Positions 23,414 to 33,725 of a DNA stretch of 34,197 nucleotides are shown here, piece after piece. Under the pieces are notes generated by a model. That model worked only from the letters and a program-made list of their open reading frames with translations. It searched no databases and had not been told where the DNA came from. The translations under genes were made by a program, and so were the position numbers. This DNA is from Alistipes sp. CAG:831 (lineage in GTDB: Bacteria > Bacteroidota > Bacteroidia > Bacteroidales > UBA932): the NCBI GenBank assembly GCA_000432775.1, contig HF990379.1:1-34197 (forward strand), read 5' to 3'. Every line of letters starts with the position of its first letter. The stretch's first letter is position 1.

Positions 23414-24217
23414 TCAGTGCCTGTCGCGGTGTTCGCGGCCCTTGGACACTATGAATTTGAAGATGTTGAGGGCTGTGGTGTCACCTCCGGCTGTCAGGCC
23501 TTCGGGATGGAACTGTACGCCCCAGATCGGGCGGCCGTCAATGCATTCGAGAGCTTCTACGATGGAGTCGGCCGGAGACCAGGCTGCGACTCTGAATCCG
23601 GGGGCTATGTCCTTGGCGGACTGGTGGTGGGTGGAGTTGACCATGTATTCCCCGGTGCCGGCTATCTCTGCCAGCCATGTGCCTTCTACAGGGCGGACGG
23701 GGTGGATGGGCCTGAGGTTGGTGAAGGACTGGTAGTGGTCGGTCTCAGACGGTTTCTGTGTGGGGATGTCCTGGTAGAGGGTACCTCCGAAGGCTATGTT
23801 GATCAACTGCTCTCCCCGGCAGATTCCCAGTATGGGAATACCGCGTGCGGCAGCAGTACGGACCAGGTACAGGTCATAGCCGTCGCGCAGGGTGTCGACA
23901 GTGCCGAGTTCCGGATGGGGCTCTTCTCCGTAGATGGCCGGATTCAGATCCTCGCCTCCGGTCAGGATGAGGGCGTCTATTTCGTCCAGCATGGCGGAGA
24001 GCGCAGCGGTGTCCTCTGTGACCGGAAGCAGGAACGGGATGCCTCCGGCCTTGATGACGGCCTCGCTGTATTTGCGGCCTATTCGGGAGTTGTTGTCAGT
24101 CACGGCGCAGGAAATGCCTACTACGGTGTTGCTGTCTGCGGTCTTTTCAGGTGAGGCTGTGCATGAGCAGGTGAGGAGCAGGGACAGTGCCAGGGCGGAT
24201 AGAAGGGTTGTTTTCAT
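23414..24217 (-). CDS. Class I glutamine amidotransferase-like lipoprotein (peptidase C26 family)
   Basis: This 267-aa protein is related to gamma-glutamyl-gamma-aminobutyrate hydrolases such as PuuD. The catalytic Cys is in ILGICRGEQLINIAFGG and the His/Glu pair is in VQFHPEGL; HHQSAKDIAPGF is also typical. Unlike cytoplasmic PuuD it begins with a signal sequence and lipobox-like cysteines (LLLTCSC), so it is probably a periplasmic or surface lipoprotein that hydrolyses gamma-glutamyl compounds. No polyamine genes lie nearby, so the substrate is unknown. Confidence 0.87.
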   Translation of the reverse strand: MKTTLLSALALSLLLTCSCTASPEKTADSNTVVGISCAVTDNNSRIGRKYSEAVIKAGGIPFLLPVTEDTAALSAMLDEIDALILTGGEDLNPAIYGEEPHPELGTVDTLRDGYDLYLVRTAAARGIPILGICRGEQLINIAFGGTLYQDIPTQKPSETDHYQSFTNLRPIHPVRPVEGTWLAEIAGTGEYMVNSTHHQSAKDIAPGFRVAAWSPADSIVEALECIDGRPIWGVQFHPEGLTAGGDTTALNIFKFIVSKGREHRDRH

Positions 24218-24273
24218 TTTCGGTCAGTTAATTAAAATTACGGGCCTAATATACGCAGAAGCCGAGAGCAGAG

Positions 24274-24281
24274 CAAATTTA
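24274..24281 (-). promoter_or_regulatory. Possible -7 box for the C26 lipoprotein gene
   Basis: TAAATTTG on the minus strand lies 56 bp before the ATG. A TTG is 17 bp further upstream, shorter than ideal. Confidence 0.35.
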
Positions 24282-24393
24282 TTTGCATCGCCGAAATGCA
24301 ACGGCAGTATATTCGGCAGGGCCGGTGTAATAAAAAACGGAAAAATTCCGTAAAATCCGTAAAATAGGTACTTCCCCAAGAAATATATTCTGC

Positions 24394-24401
24394 TATATTT
24401 G
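24394..24401 (+). promoter_or_regulatory. -7 box of the MATE gene
   Basis: TATATTTG ends 8 bp before the MATE ATG, implying a leader of only a few nucleotides if that start is used. No -33 TTTG is obvious. Confidence 0.45.
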
Positions 24402-24409
24402 CCGCTGTT

Positions 24410-25828
24410 ATGGCAATAGGAAGAATAGTCGCCGACGATCTGCTCGCGAGAATCCGCGGGGGGCTGCCCATGTCTACCGGGCAGCAGCTGCGGCTTGCCC
24501 TGATGCTGAGTGTGCCGGCTGTGCTGGCGCAGCTGTCTTCCATCATGATGCAGTACATCGACGCGGCCATGGTGGGCAGCCTGGGTGCCGGTCCGGCAGC
24601 CTCTATCGGCCTGGTGTCCACGACGACATGGCTCTTCAGCGGTACGTGTACGGCTGTGTCGACAGGCTTTACTGTCCAGGTCGCCCATGCGATAGGGGCG
24701 GGGAAAATGGTCCGTGCCAGGTCTATTCTCCGCCAGGCTCTGGTGACGGTCGGTCTTTTCGGTCTTATCTGGGGCTGTACGGGTATGGCGGTGAGCGGTC
24801 CCCTGCCGGTGTGGATAGGCGGAGACCCCGGGATAGTGCGGGACGCCTCGCTGTATTTTCTGATATATTCGGCGTTTCTCCCCGTTTTCCAGATTTACGT
24901 TCTCGCCGCCGGGATGTTGCGGAGCAGCGGGAACATGAAGGTTCCCAGTCTGCTGAGTGTGCTGATGTGCCTGCTGGACGTGGTTTTCAATTTTTTCCTG
25001 ATTTTCCCTACCCGCGATATTACCGTTCTCGGGCAGACTTTCCGGATGCCCGGTGCCGGATGGGGCGTGGAGGGAGCGGCCCTGGGTACGGGACTGGCGG
25101 AGCTTACTGCGGCTTCCCTGATGCTCTTTTATCTGCTGCGCCGTTCCGGTCATCTGCGGCTGAAAGGGGAGAGGGGCAGTTTCCGGCCGACCGGACCGGT
25201 GCTGAAGATGGCCTTGCGTATCGGACTTCCCATGGCTGTGGAGCATACGGTTATCTGCGGAGCGCAGATCATGACGACTGTCATAGTGGCTCCGTTGGGT
25301 ATTTTCGCTATAGCGGCCAATTCTTTTGCCATCACCGCTGAGAGTCTGTGCTATATGCCGGGGTGCGGGATTGCGGATGCCGCCACTACGCTTGTCGGCC
25401 AGAGCTACGGGGCCGGCCGCAGGGATCTTACCCGCCGGTTTGCCCGCATCACGGTGCTGATGGGAATGGCCGTGATGGGGGTGATGGGAGCGGTCATGTA
25501 CATCGGAGCGCCTTTCATGATGGGCACCATGACGCAGGAGCCGGAGGTGCTGCGCCTCGGAATCCAGGCCTTGCGCATCGAGGCCTTCGCCGAACCGATG
25601 TTCGCGGCCTCCATTGTAGCCTACAGTGTATTCGTAGGTATGGGCAATACGATCGCTCCATGTCTGATGAACTTCTTCAGTATCTGGGCCGTGCGCCTCT
25701 CCCTGGCCTGGCTGCTGGCACCCTCCATGGGACTGGCGGGAGTCTGGACTGCTATGTGCATAGAACTGTGTTTCAGGGGCTTGATATTCTTAGTCGGTCT
25801 TCGGATAGTCTTCCGGAAAAAGCATTAA
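24410..25828 (+). CDS. MATE-family efflux transporter
   Basis: This 472-aa protein has about twelve transmembrane helices in two repeats. It begins its first bundle with LALMLSVPAVLAQLSSIMMQ and YIDAAMVGSLGAGPAASIGL, typical of MATE multidrug/sodium or proton antiporters. The second half starts near ALRIGLPMAVEHTVICGAQI. The N-terminal 20 residues precede a second ATG at 24470 (MSTGQQLRL), which is an alternative start with a normal leader. The murF-alr gene starts 24 bp after the stop, with its own -7 box inside the end of this gene. The substrate is unknown. Confidence 0.92.
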   Translation: MAIGRIVADDLLARIRGGLPMSTGQQLRLALMLSVPAVLAQLSSIMMQYIDAAMVGSLGAGPAASIGLVSTTTWLFSGTCTAVSTGFTVQVAHAIGAGKMVRARSILRQALVTVGLFGLIWGCTGMAVSGPLPVWIGGDPGIVRDASLYFLIYSAFLPVFQIYVLAAGMLRSSGNMKVPSLLSVLMCLLDVVFNFFLIFPTRDITVLGQTFRMPGAGWGVEGAALGTGLAELTAASLMLFYLLRRSGHLRLKGERGSFRPTGPVLKMALRIGLPMAVEHTVICGAQIMTTVIVAPLGIFAIAANSFAITAESLCYMPGCGIADAATTLVGQSYGAGRRDLTRRFARITVLMGMAVMGVMGAVMYIGAPFMMGTMTQEPEVLRLGIQALRIEAFAEPMFAASIVAYSVFVGMGNTIAPCLMNFFSIWAVRLSLAWLLAPSMGLAGVWTAMCIELCFRGLIFLVGLRIVFRKKH

Positions 25829-25833
25829 ATTTG
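25826..25833 (+). promoter_or_regulatory. -7 box of murF-alr
   Basis: TAAATTTG overlaps the MATE stop and lies 19 bp before the murF-alr ATG. The -33 element is not clear. Confidence 0.45.
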
Positions 25834-25852
25834 CGCTGCAAAAAGCAGTATC

Positions 25853-28258
25853 ATGACAGTATCCGTAGACAGCCGTTCGGTAACCCGTCCCGAAGAGACT
25901 GTTTTCTATGCCCTGAAGGGCGAGAACAATGACGGGCATGACTATGTGGTGCGGCTGTATGACCGCGGAGTAAGGCATTTTGTGCTGAGCGAGCGCCGTC
26001 CCGCATTCGAATCCCTGAAAGACGCCTCAATACTTTATGTGGACGATACTCTGGAGGCTCTCCAGTCCGCGGCAGCCCGTCACCGCCGTCAGGATATGCC
26101 GCAGACGGAGGTTACGGCCATTACCGGCAGCAACGGCAAGACCGTAGTCAAGGAGTGGATAGCCCAGCTCGTCGGGGAGGATGTCCCTGTCAGCCGCAGC
26201 CCCCGCAGCTACAACTCGCAGGTCGGGGTGCCCCTCTCGCTTCTGGAGGTCACGTCCGATTGCCGTATTGCCCTGATAGAGGCCGGAATGTCCCGTCCCG
26301 GGGAGATGGCCCGCCTGCACCGGATTATCCGTCCGGATATCGGGGTATTCACCCATCTGGGAGAGGCGCACGGGGAGAATTTCCCTTCGATGGAAGAGAA
26401 AATGCGGGAGAAGGCCCGGCTGTTTGCAGGCTGCCGTGCGGTGATATGCCGGGAGGGTATGCCCGCGCGGATAATAAAGGAACAATGCGGGCCGCAGACC
26501 GCCCTCTGTCTATGGGGCGGATCTTCTGAGGCGGATGTCCGGGTGCTCGGCACCAGCATGTCCCTTTCCGGCAGGGAGGTGGATGTGGAGTTCCGCCACG
26601 GGGAGGATGCGGCATCCGACAGAGGGACGCTGCATATCCCGTTTGCCGACGAGGCCTCCTTTGAGAACTGTATGACGGCAGTTACATTCATGCTTTTCCA
26701 CGGCTACACCCTGGCGCAGCTGGCTCCTAGGGTCTCGGACCTGCAGCCGGTTGCCATGCGGATGGAGATACGCGAGGGTGTGGAGGGCAGTACATTGATA
26801 AAGGATTATTATAACTCTGATCCGGCTTCGTTCGCGATAGCGCTGGGTACCCTGTCCCATCAGGACTCGACCCGGCCGAAGGTGGTGATACTTTCCGATT
26901 TCGTGGATGTGGGCGGAAGGGCGGAACAGCTCTACCGGCAGGTGGCGCAGATGCTGGAGAAATCCGGAGTGCGGCTTTTCATCGGAGTCGGTCCGTGCCT
27001 GAGCGCTCTCCGCGGCCTCTTCGACAGTATACCGCAAAAGCGGTTTTACGGGTCGACTGAGGATTTTCTTGCCAATGAGCGCAGGGATGATTTCCGCGAT
27101 ATGGACATCCTTATAAAGGGGGCGAGAAAGTTCCGTTTCGAGTATATCGGCAGCTTCCTGGCCCGTCAGTCGCATACCACGGTGCTGGAGGTGGACCTGG
27201 ATGCATTGTCCCGGAATTTCAACCTTTTCCGCAACCGGGTACCGCGCGGGACGAGGCTGGCCGTGATGGTCAAGGCCTTCTCCTACGGCAGCGGAGCCGG
27301 TGAGATAGCGGCCCAGCTGCAGTACTGCGGGGCGGATTACCTGATGGTGGCATACGCGGACGAGGGGGTGGAGCTGCGTTCCAAGGGCATTACCGTGCCG
27401 ATAGCGGTGATGAACCCCGAGCCGGAGGCATTTGACCAGATGATTGAATTCTCCCTGGAGCCTGAGATCTATTCGCTGAGACTGCTGCGGGACTTCGAGG
27501 CTGTGCTTGCCCGCGGAGGGGTGGAGAATTATCCCGTGCATCTGAAGCTCAATACCGGGATGAACCGCTCCGGTCTGGATAAGCGGGATATTCCTGAGTT
27601 GCTGGATTTTATGAAAGGGCGCAGGACCTTGATGCTGCGGAGTATGTTCTCACATCTGGCGGCGGCTGACGATCCGGCAGAGGATGATTTTACCCTCGGG
27701 CAGATACGTCTTTTCGAGGAGATGACGGGGATGGTGCAGCCGCATTTCCCCTACAGGATTCTCAGACATATACTCAATAGTGCCGGTATAGAGCGCTTTC
27801 CGCAGTATGCCTTTGACATGGTGCGGCTCGGCATAGGGCTGTACGGTATCGGGCCGCTGCCCGGGCTGGAGCCTGTAAGCTCGTTCAAGACGCATATCGC
27901 CTCAATCCGCAGGATTACTCCGGAGCAGACGGTGGGGTACGGACGGAAGGGCCGGGTGACGCGGGATTCGGATATCGCGGTGATTCCGGTGGGCTATGCC
28001 GACGGACTGGACCGTCATCTGAGCTGCGGGGTAGGGGAGATGATGGTCCGCGGGCAGAGGGTGCCGGTGGTAGGCAATATCTGTATGGATGCCTGCATGC
28101 TGGATGTGACCGGCACCGGAGCCAGGGTCGGGGACGAGGTGGAGATATTCGGCCGTGACATACCTGTGACCGAAATCTCCGACAAGCTCGGAACTATCCC
28201 CTACGAGGTGCTCACTAGCATCTCCCGCAGGGTCAAGAGGCTTTATTTCAAGGAGTAG
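25853..28258 (+). CDS. Bifunctional MurF ligase / alanine racemase
   Basis: This 801-aa fusion carries two cell-wall steps. Residues 1 to about 440 are MurF, which adds D-Ala-D-Ala to UDP-MurNAc-tripeptide; the ATP loop is TGSNGKTVVKEW with Lys96. Residues from about 445 are alanine racemase, making D-Ala: the PLP lysine is Lys474 in VMVKAFSYGSG and the catalytic Tyr is Tyr696 in VGYGRKG, with LNTGMNRSG and PVGYADGL also conserved. Such fusions are common in Bacteroidota. Its 3' end overlaps the convergent pyridoxal kinase gene by 16 bp, next to the PLP synthase cluster that supplies its cofactor. Confidence 0.96.
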   Translation: MTVSVDSRSVTRPEETVFYALKGENNDGHDYVVRLYDRGVRHFVLSERRPAFESLKDASILYVDDTLEALQSAAARHRRQDMPQTEVTAITGSNGKTVVKEWIAQLVGEDVPVSRSPRSYNSQVGVPLSLLEVTSDCRIALIEAGMSRPGEMARLHRIIRPDIGVFTHLGEAHGENFPSMEEKMREKARLFAGCRAVICREGMPARIIKEQCGPQTALCLWGGSSEADVRVLGTSMSLSGREVDVEFRHGEDAASDRGTLHIPFADEASFENCMTAVTFMLFHGYTLAQLAPRVSDLQPVAMRMEIREGVEGSTLIKDYYNSDPASFAIALGTLSHQDSTRPKVVILSDFVDVGGRAEQLYRQVAQMLEKSGVRLFIGVGPCLSALRGLFDSIPQKRFYGSTEDFLANERRDDFRDMDILIKGARKFRFEYIGSFLARQSHTTVLEVDLDALSRNFNLFRNRVPRGTRLAVMVKAFSYGSGAGEIAAQLQYCGADYLMVAYADEGVELRSKGITVPIAVMNPEPEAFDQMIEFSLEPEIYSLRLLRDFEAVLARGGVENYPVHLKLNTGMNRSGLDKRDIPELLDFMKGRRTLMLRSMFSHLAAADDPAEDDFTLGQIRLFEEMTGMVQPHFPYRILRHILNSAGIERFPQYAFDMVRLGIGLYGIGPLPGLEPVSSFKTHIASIRRITPEQTVGYGRKGRVTRDSDIAVIPVGYADGLDRHLSCGVGEMMVRGQRVPVVGNICMDACMLDVTGTGARVGDEVEIFGRDIPVTEISDKLGTIPYEVLTSISRRVKRLYFKE

Positions 28259-29088
28259 CTTCTGTCTTCCTTCTCGAAGAAGTCTACAGTGCGGTAGAAG
28301 GGGTGGACGGGACCGTAGCCGGGTCCGAAGCGGTAGCAGGAGCCGTTGAATATGGATTCGTTGATGAATATCTCCGCCCTTTCCACAGCTGCGTCGAGGT
28401 CGTACTTTCTCGCAATGTAAGTGGCTATTGCCGAGCCGAATGTGTCGCCTGTGCCGTTGACGTTGCGGGTGTCTATATGGCGCTTGGAGAAACGTCTGAC
28501 GGTGTCGTTGCGGCGGTTGTAGAGCACGTCGATGAGGTTTTCCCCGTCGGGTATCGACTTGATGATCACAGAACAGCCGGCCTCCGATATCTTCCGGATG
28601 AGCCTGTCCACGTTGTCGAGGGTGATGGTCTCGCCGGCCAGCACGCGGGCCTCGTGGATGTTGGGGGTGATGATCTCGGCCTGGGGGAAAAGCAGCTTGC
28701 GGTAGGCGTCTATGGATTCCTGCTGGATGAGGGCCCTGCCGCCCGAGTCTACCATCACCGGGTCGATGACCTTCGGCACGTCGGGATACTCCCGCAGCAG
28801 GCCGGCCACTGCCTCCACTATCTGCTTCTCGTAGAGCATGCCTGTCTTGATGCAGTCAGCTCCCACATCGTCCAGGAAGTCCCGGCTCTGGTTCAGTATG
28901 ATGTCCACAGGGATGGTGTGGATGCCCTTGACATGGGTGGTATTCATGTCCACCAGAAGGGTGGTGGCTCCGGCTGCGAATCCTCCGCATGCCGATACTG
29001 CCTTGATGTCTGCCTGAATGCCGCAGCAGCCGAGTGGCTCGCTTCCGGCAATCATGAACACTTTTGCGAAATCTTTTTTGTTGTCCAT
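28243..29088 (-). CDS. Pyridoxal kinase / HMP kinase (ThiD-like fold)
   Basis: This 281-aa ribokinase-fold kinase resembles both phosphomethylpyrimidine kinases (ThiD) and pyridoxal kinases. It starts with the ThiD-like FMIAGSEPLGCCGIQADIKA, while the anion-hole motif NGTGDTFGSAIATYI has the GTGD form seen in PdxK/PdxY-type enzymes. Other landmarks are KVIDPVMVDSGG and IITPNIHEARVLAG. With pdxST about 3 kb upstream on the same strand and no thiamine genes nearby, vitamin B6 salvage is the better guess, but HMP kinase is not excluded. Confidence 0.82.
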   Translation of the reverse strand: MDNKKDFAKVFMIAGSEPLGCCGIQADIKAVSACGGFAAGATTLLVDMNTTHVKGIHTIPVDIILNQSRDFLDDVGADCIKTGMLYEKQIVEAVAGLLREYPDVPKVIDPVMVDSGGRALIQQESIDAYRKLLFPQAEIITPNIHEARVLAGETITLDNVDRLIRKISEAGCSVIIKSIPDGENLIDVLYNRRNDTVRRFSKRHIDTRNVNGTGDTFGSAIATYIARKYDLDAAVERAEIFINESIFNGSCYRFGPGYGPVHPFYRTVDFFEKEDRSYSLK

Positions 29089-29112
29089 TGTCTTTGCCTT
29101 GTTCTCTGAAAG

Positions 29113-29898
29113 TTATGCTATGATGCCGAAATGTCTGAGAGCCCTGGAGACTCCGTCGCTGTCGATGCTGTCCGTTACGTAGTCGGCGGCGTTCTTGACA
29201 GTTACCCCCGCATTGCCCATGGCCACCCCTGTTCCGGCCCGGCGCAGGATGGATATGTCGTTGCCTCCGTCTCCGAATGCCATGCACTCAGACAGCTCTA
29301 TGCCTGTATGTCCGGCGATTATCTCCATGCCGCGGCCTTTGTCGGCGTCCGAGGATATCACATCGGAAAAATATGGGCACCAGCGGGCCGACTCGGCATG
29401 CCTGAGCAGCGGATCCACGGCTGCTTCCTGCCCTTCGTCGAAGAATGGGGTCAGCTGGTAAATGGGGCGGGAGAGCATTTCCTCCGTAGAGGTGTGCATG
29501 TCCAGCCCTTTGATATCCAGCATCTGGCCGAATATCCGGTCTACGATCGGGCGGTGGTTGTGTACTATCGCCCGGTCTTCGCCCACGATCAGCGTCGGGA
29601 TGCCCCAGCTGTCTGCGGCACCGATGATGGTCCTGACGTCCTCGGGGTCAATGGGGGTGCGTGATATGGTCTCCCCGCCGACGGTGCAGATAGCGCCGTT
29701 GACAGTGATGTAGCCGTCGATGAGGTGCTCTATCGGGTCGAGATTGTTGATAAGCGGTGCCGGCCGGCCGGTGGAGATGAATATTCTCACACCTCTCTCG
29801 TGCGCAGCGGTCAGCGCCTCCACAGTGGATGCCGGCACCGAATGAGTCTTGAAACTTACCAGTGTGCCGTCTATGTCGAAAAACAGTGCCTTTATCAT
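29113..29898 (-). CDS. Cof-type HAD phosphatase
   Basis: This 261-aa protein is a HAD phosphatase of the Cof/YidA class with a C2 cap (residues 80-185). Motif I is ALFFDIDGTLVSF at the N-terminus, motif II is IFISTGRP, and motif IV is MAFGDGGNDISILRRAG, followed by GVAMGNA. Such enzymes hydrolyse sugar phosphates, and some act on PLP; the neighbouring pyridoxal kinase (24 bp downstream) makes a B6 role possible but unproven. The ATG at 29898 is chosen over the in-frame TTG at 29922, which lies in a promoter-like box. Confidence 0.87.
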   Translation of the reverse strand: MIKALFFDIDGTLVSFKTHSVPASTVEALTAAHERGVRIFISTGRPAPLINNLDPIEHLIDGYITVNGAICTVGGETISRTPIDPEDVRTIIGAADSWGIPTLIVGEDRAIVHNHRPIVDRIFGQMLDIKGLDMHTSTEEMLSRPIYQLTPFFDEGQEAAVDPLLRHAESARWCPYFSDVISSDADKGRGMEIIAGHTGIELSECMAFGDGGNDISILRRAGTGVAMGNAGVTVKNAADYVTDSIDSDGVSRALRHFGIIA

Positions 29899-29919
29899 GT
29901 CAGCAGTCTTAAGCGGCTG

Positions 29920-29927
29920 CAAATATA
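29920..29927 (-). promoter_or_regulatory. -7 box before the Cof-type HAD gene
   Basis: TATATTTG on the minus strand lies 21 bp before the ATG at 29898. No -33 TTTG is visible. Confidence 0.4.
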
Positions 29928-29930
29928 TAA

Positions 29931-31307
<1,377 letters not shown>

Positions 31308-31355
31308 ATTCGATAGGCTTTTCTTAGGTTTTTACTTTGCGAATATACAAATTTC

Positions 31356-32018
31356 TCAGAAATATTTTCCGGGATATTCTTTCACCATGGCGGAAACTTC
31401 CTTGAAACGCTGCTGTGATGGAGTGCCCGAGAGCATCTCTTTGGGCGGGAACTGCTTGTCGAACAGTGCAGCCTTGGTCTCGTCTACAAGATAGATGTCG
31501 TCCTCGAAGTATCGTCCGGCAAGTCCCTGCAGTGCGTTCCTGTATAGCGGACATGCGTGCAGGGCGGCCGCGTATCTGTTCCCGGACGTGCGTATTCCGT
31601 AGTGCTCCGCGGCGGTGAAACCGACATTCCGGTAGTATTCAGGGTCTCCGCAGAGCAGGATGGCGCGGTATCCCTTGTCCGCAGCGGCTGCACGGGTGCG
31701 CTCTATCAGCGCCCGTCCGGTTCCCCGGTGCTGGAAAGACGGCAGCACGGCTATGGGACCCAGTGTCAGAACTCCGTACCGGTTGCCGTCGTCGCCAAGG
31801 ATATACCCTTTCTGAGAAACGGCTGCTCCTATGATTCTGCCGCCCGACTCGGCGACGAAGTCCAGTTCCCGTACGAAGTCGGATGACCCGCGCATAGTGT
31901 GCAGCAGGTAGTGCTCAGTGCATCCGGGCGAATAGACGTTCCAGAAGGCCTCCCTTACGACCTCTTCTGTCTCACGGTAATCGGATGTCTGTTCCAGTCG
32001 GATTGTAATGTTGCCCAT
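31356..32018 (-). CDS. GNAT-family N-acetyltransferase
   Basis: This 220-aa protein carries a GNAT domain: the acetyl-CoA loop is VLPSFQHRGTGRALIERTR (Q/RxxGxG/A form) and a later strand has ILLCGDPEYYRNVGFTAA, as in YhbS-like proteins. The C-terminal 60 residues form an extra segment. The acceptor is unknown. It follows pdxT by 31 bp, but a terminator sits in the gap, so expression may depend on read-through or on its own promoter. Confidence 0.88.
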   Translation of the reverse strand: MGNITIRLEQTSDYRETEEVVREAFWNVYSPGCTEHYLLHTMRGSSDFVRELDFVAESGGRIIGAAVSQKGYILGDDGNRYGVLTLGPIAVLPSFQHRGTGRALIERTRAAAADKGYRAILLCGDPEYYRNVGFTAAEHYGIRTSGNRYAAALHACPLYRNALQGLAGRYFEDDIYLVDETKAALFDKQFPPKEMLSGTPSQQRFKEVSAMVKEYPGKYF

Positions 32019-32032
32019 TGCGTTGAAATAAG

Positions 32033-32063
32033 TAATAAAAGCCGGAGGATTATTCCGGCTTTT
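32033..32063 (-). terminator. Terminator overlapping the pdxT stop codon
   Basis: On the minus strand AAAAGCCGGA pairs exactly with TCCGGCTTTT around a 7-nt loop and runs into TTTTATTACTT. The pdxT TAA (32050-32052) falls inside the hairpin, so the last pdxT codons form half of the terminator stem. Confidence 0.8.
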
Positions 32064-32631
32064 CGATCAGATGCTCTATGAACCAGCGGTGTATGCGCCG
32101 GTCATCGTTGAGCTCCGGGTGGAAGGAGGTGGCGAGCATATTGCGCTGGCGGGCGGCTACGATATGGCCGTCCACTGTCGCCAGGACCTCTACGTCGGGA
32201 GCTGTGACTTTCTCTATGTAAGGGGCGCGGATAAAGGTCATCGGTATGTCCTCCATCTCTGCGAAGGTGCTGCGGGTGAAGAAACTTCCGAGCTGCCGGC
32301 CGTAGGCGTTGCGCAATACGCGGATGTCCATGGTCTGCAGGAAACGGCGCGGCTCGTCGCCCAGATCCTTTGCCAGCAGTATCATGCCTGCGCAGGTACC
32401 GAATACCGGAAGGCCTCCGTTGATCAGGTCCTTGAGCGGCTGCAGCATGTCCAGACAGTCCATCAGCTTGCCCATCGCCGTGCTCTCCCCGCCTGGCAGG
32501 ATGAGTCCGTCCATCGGTTTCTCCAGATCGCTCAGCTGCCGTATCTCAAAGTGCTCCGCACCGAGGCCTTCCAACATCTGTGCATGCTCGAGGAAGGCCC
32601 CTTGCAGAGCTAAAATGCCTATTCTGTGCAT
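32050..32631 (-). CDS. pdxT: PLP synthase glutaminase subunit
   Basis: PdxT releases ammonia from glutamine and channels it to PdxS for pyridoxal 5'-phosphate synthesis. The 193-aa class I amidotransferase has IGILALQGAFLEHAQML at the start, LPGGESTAMGKLM, the nucleophile Cys in VFGTCAGMILLA and the His/Glu pair in TSFHPEL. It starts 13 bp after pdxS and ends inside a terminator. Confidence 0.97.
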   Translation of the reverse strand: MHRIGILALQGAFLEHAQMLEGLGAEHFEIRQLSDLEKPMDGLILPGGESTAMGKLMDCLDMLQPLKDLINGGLPVFGTCAGMILLAKDLGDEPRRFLQTMDIRVLRNAYGRQLGSFFTRSTFAEMEDIPMTFIRAPYIEKVTAPDVEVLATVDGHIVAARQRNMLATSFHPELNDDRRIHRWFIEHLIEKPE

Positions 32632-32644
32632 TGTGTTTTACGGA

Positions 32645-33517
32645 TTACTTGCCTCTCTCAGCCATCAGAATGGTGATCTCCTCCTCGTTGATGCCCACCA
32701 TGGCCTCGCCCAGGTCGGTGGATACCTCGGCCAGCAGTGCGGCGTCGTTGTAGTTGGTCACGGCGTTGACGATGGCCTTTGCCCTCTTCTCGGGGTTACC
32801 GGACTTGAAGATGCCGGAGCCGACGAACACTCCCTCGGCACCCAGCTGCATCATGAGTGCGGCGTCAGCAGGTGTGGCCACTCCGCCGGCAGCGAAATTG
32901 ACTACAGGCAGTTTGCCGTTCTCGTGAACGTATTTGACCAGGTCATAGGGAACTTCCAGTTCCTTTGCCTCGTTGTACAGTTCGTCCTCGGGGAGGGCCT
33001 GGAGGCGGCGGATGTCGCGCATCATGCTGCGCATGTGGGTTACGGCCTGTATCACGTCACCGGTGCCGGGCTCGCCCTTGGTACGGATCATCGAAGCTCC
33101 CTCTGCGATACGGCGAAGGGCCTCGCCGAGATTCTTCGCGCCGCATACGAAAGGCACACGGAACTTGGTCTTGTCTATATGGTAGACTCCGTCAGCGGGG
33201 GAAAGAACCTCGCTCTCGTCGATGTAGTCTATCTCCAGAGCCTGGAGAATCTGGGCCTCGACGAAATGTCCGATACGGACCTTGGCCATGACGGGTATGC
33301 TGACAGCATTCTGGATACCGCGGATCATCTTGGGGTCGCTCATGCGGGATACTCCTCCGGCGGCACGTATGTCCGCAGGAATCCGTTCTAGGGCCATTAC
33401 GGCTGCCGCTCCTGCCTGTTCTGCAATCTTGGCCTGTTCAGGTGTGGTGACGTCCATGATGACGCCGCCTTTGAGCATCTGAGCTAAATTTTTGTTCAAC
33501 TCATATCTGTCGTTCAT
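32645..33517 (-). CDS. pdxS: PLP synthase synthase subunit
   Basis: PdxS combines ribose 5-phosphate, glyceraldehyde 3-phosphate and ammonia into pyridoxal 5'-phosphate; twelve copies form a double ring decorated by PdxT. The 290-aa protein starts MNDRYELNKNLAQMLKGG. Typical motifs include MDVTTPEQAKIAEQAGA, the catalytic lysine regions VMAKVRIGHFVEAQ and FVCGAKNLGEALRRI, and IRTKGEPGTG. The ATG at 33517 gives the normal length; longer in-frame starts would run through the promoter. There is no PdxR-type regulator beside it. Confidence 0.98.
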   Translation of the reverse strand: MNDRYELNKNLAQMLKGGVIMDVTTPEQAKIAEQAGAAAVMALERIPADIRAAGGVSRMSDPKMIRGIQNAVSIPVMAKVRIGHFVEAQILQALEIDYIDESEVLSPADGVYHIDKTKFRVPFVCGAKNLGEALRRIAEGASMIRTKGEPGTGDVIQAVTHMRSMMRDIRRLQALPEDELYNEAKELEVPYDLVKYVHENGKLPVVNFAAGGVATPADAALMMQLGAEGVFVGSGIFKSGNPEKRAKAIVNAVTNYNDAALLAEVSTDLGEAMVGINEEEITILMAERGK

Positions 33518-33567
33518 AATACCTTGGTTGTTTAAATTGGTTGTTTTTAATATTAAATATAATAATG

Positions 33568-33599
33568 CTAAAGTAGAAATTTTAAATCCATTCTCCAAA
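33568..33599 (-). promoter_or_regulatory. pdxST promoter
   Basis: On the minus strand TTTG (33596-33599), 20 bp and TACTTTAG (33568-33575, one mismatch to TAnnTTTG) fit the consensus. The leader would be about 45 nt. Confidence 0.5.
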
Positions 33600-33725
33600 T
33601 AAATATGCTCGGAAACATGATGTGCCTGTAAGGTAGAGAGAATCCTCCTATACCTTATGCAAATAAGTGCATTGCCTTACGCTTTCAACCCTTCCTGTGT
33701 GTACCATATGTCCGGCTTTTACACA

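Noticed and set aside
33518..33725. Riboswitch or PdxR-type control upstream of pdxST
   Set aside because: I could find no known riboswitch core and no regulator gene; only a promoter-like pair of boxes is supported.
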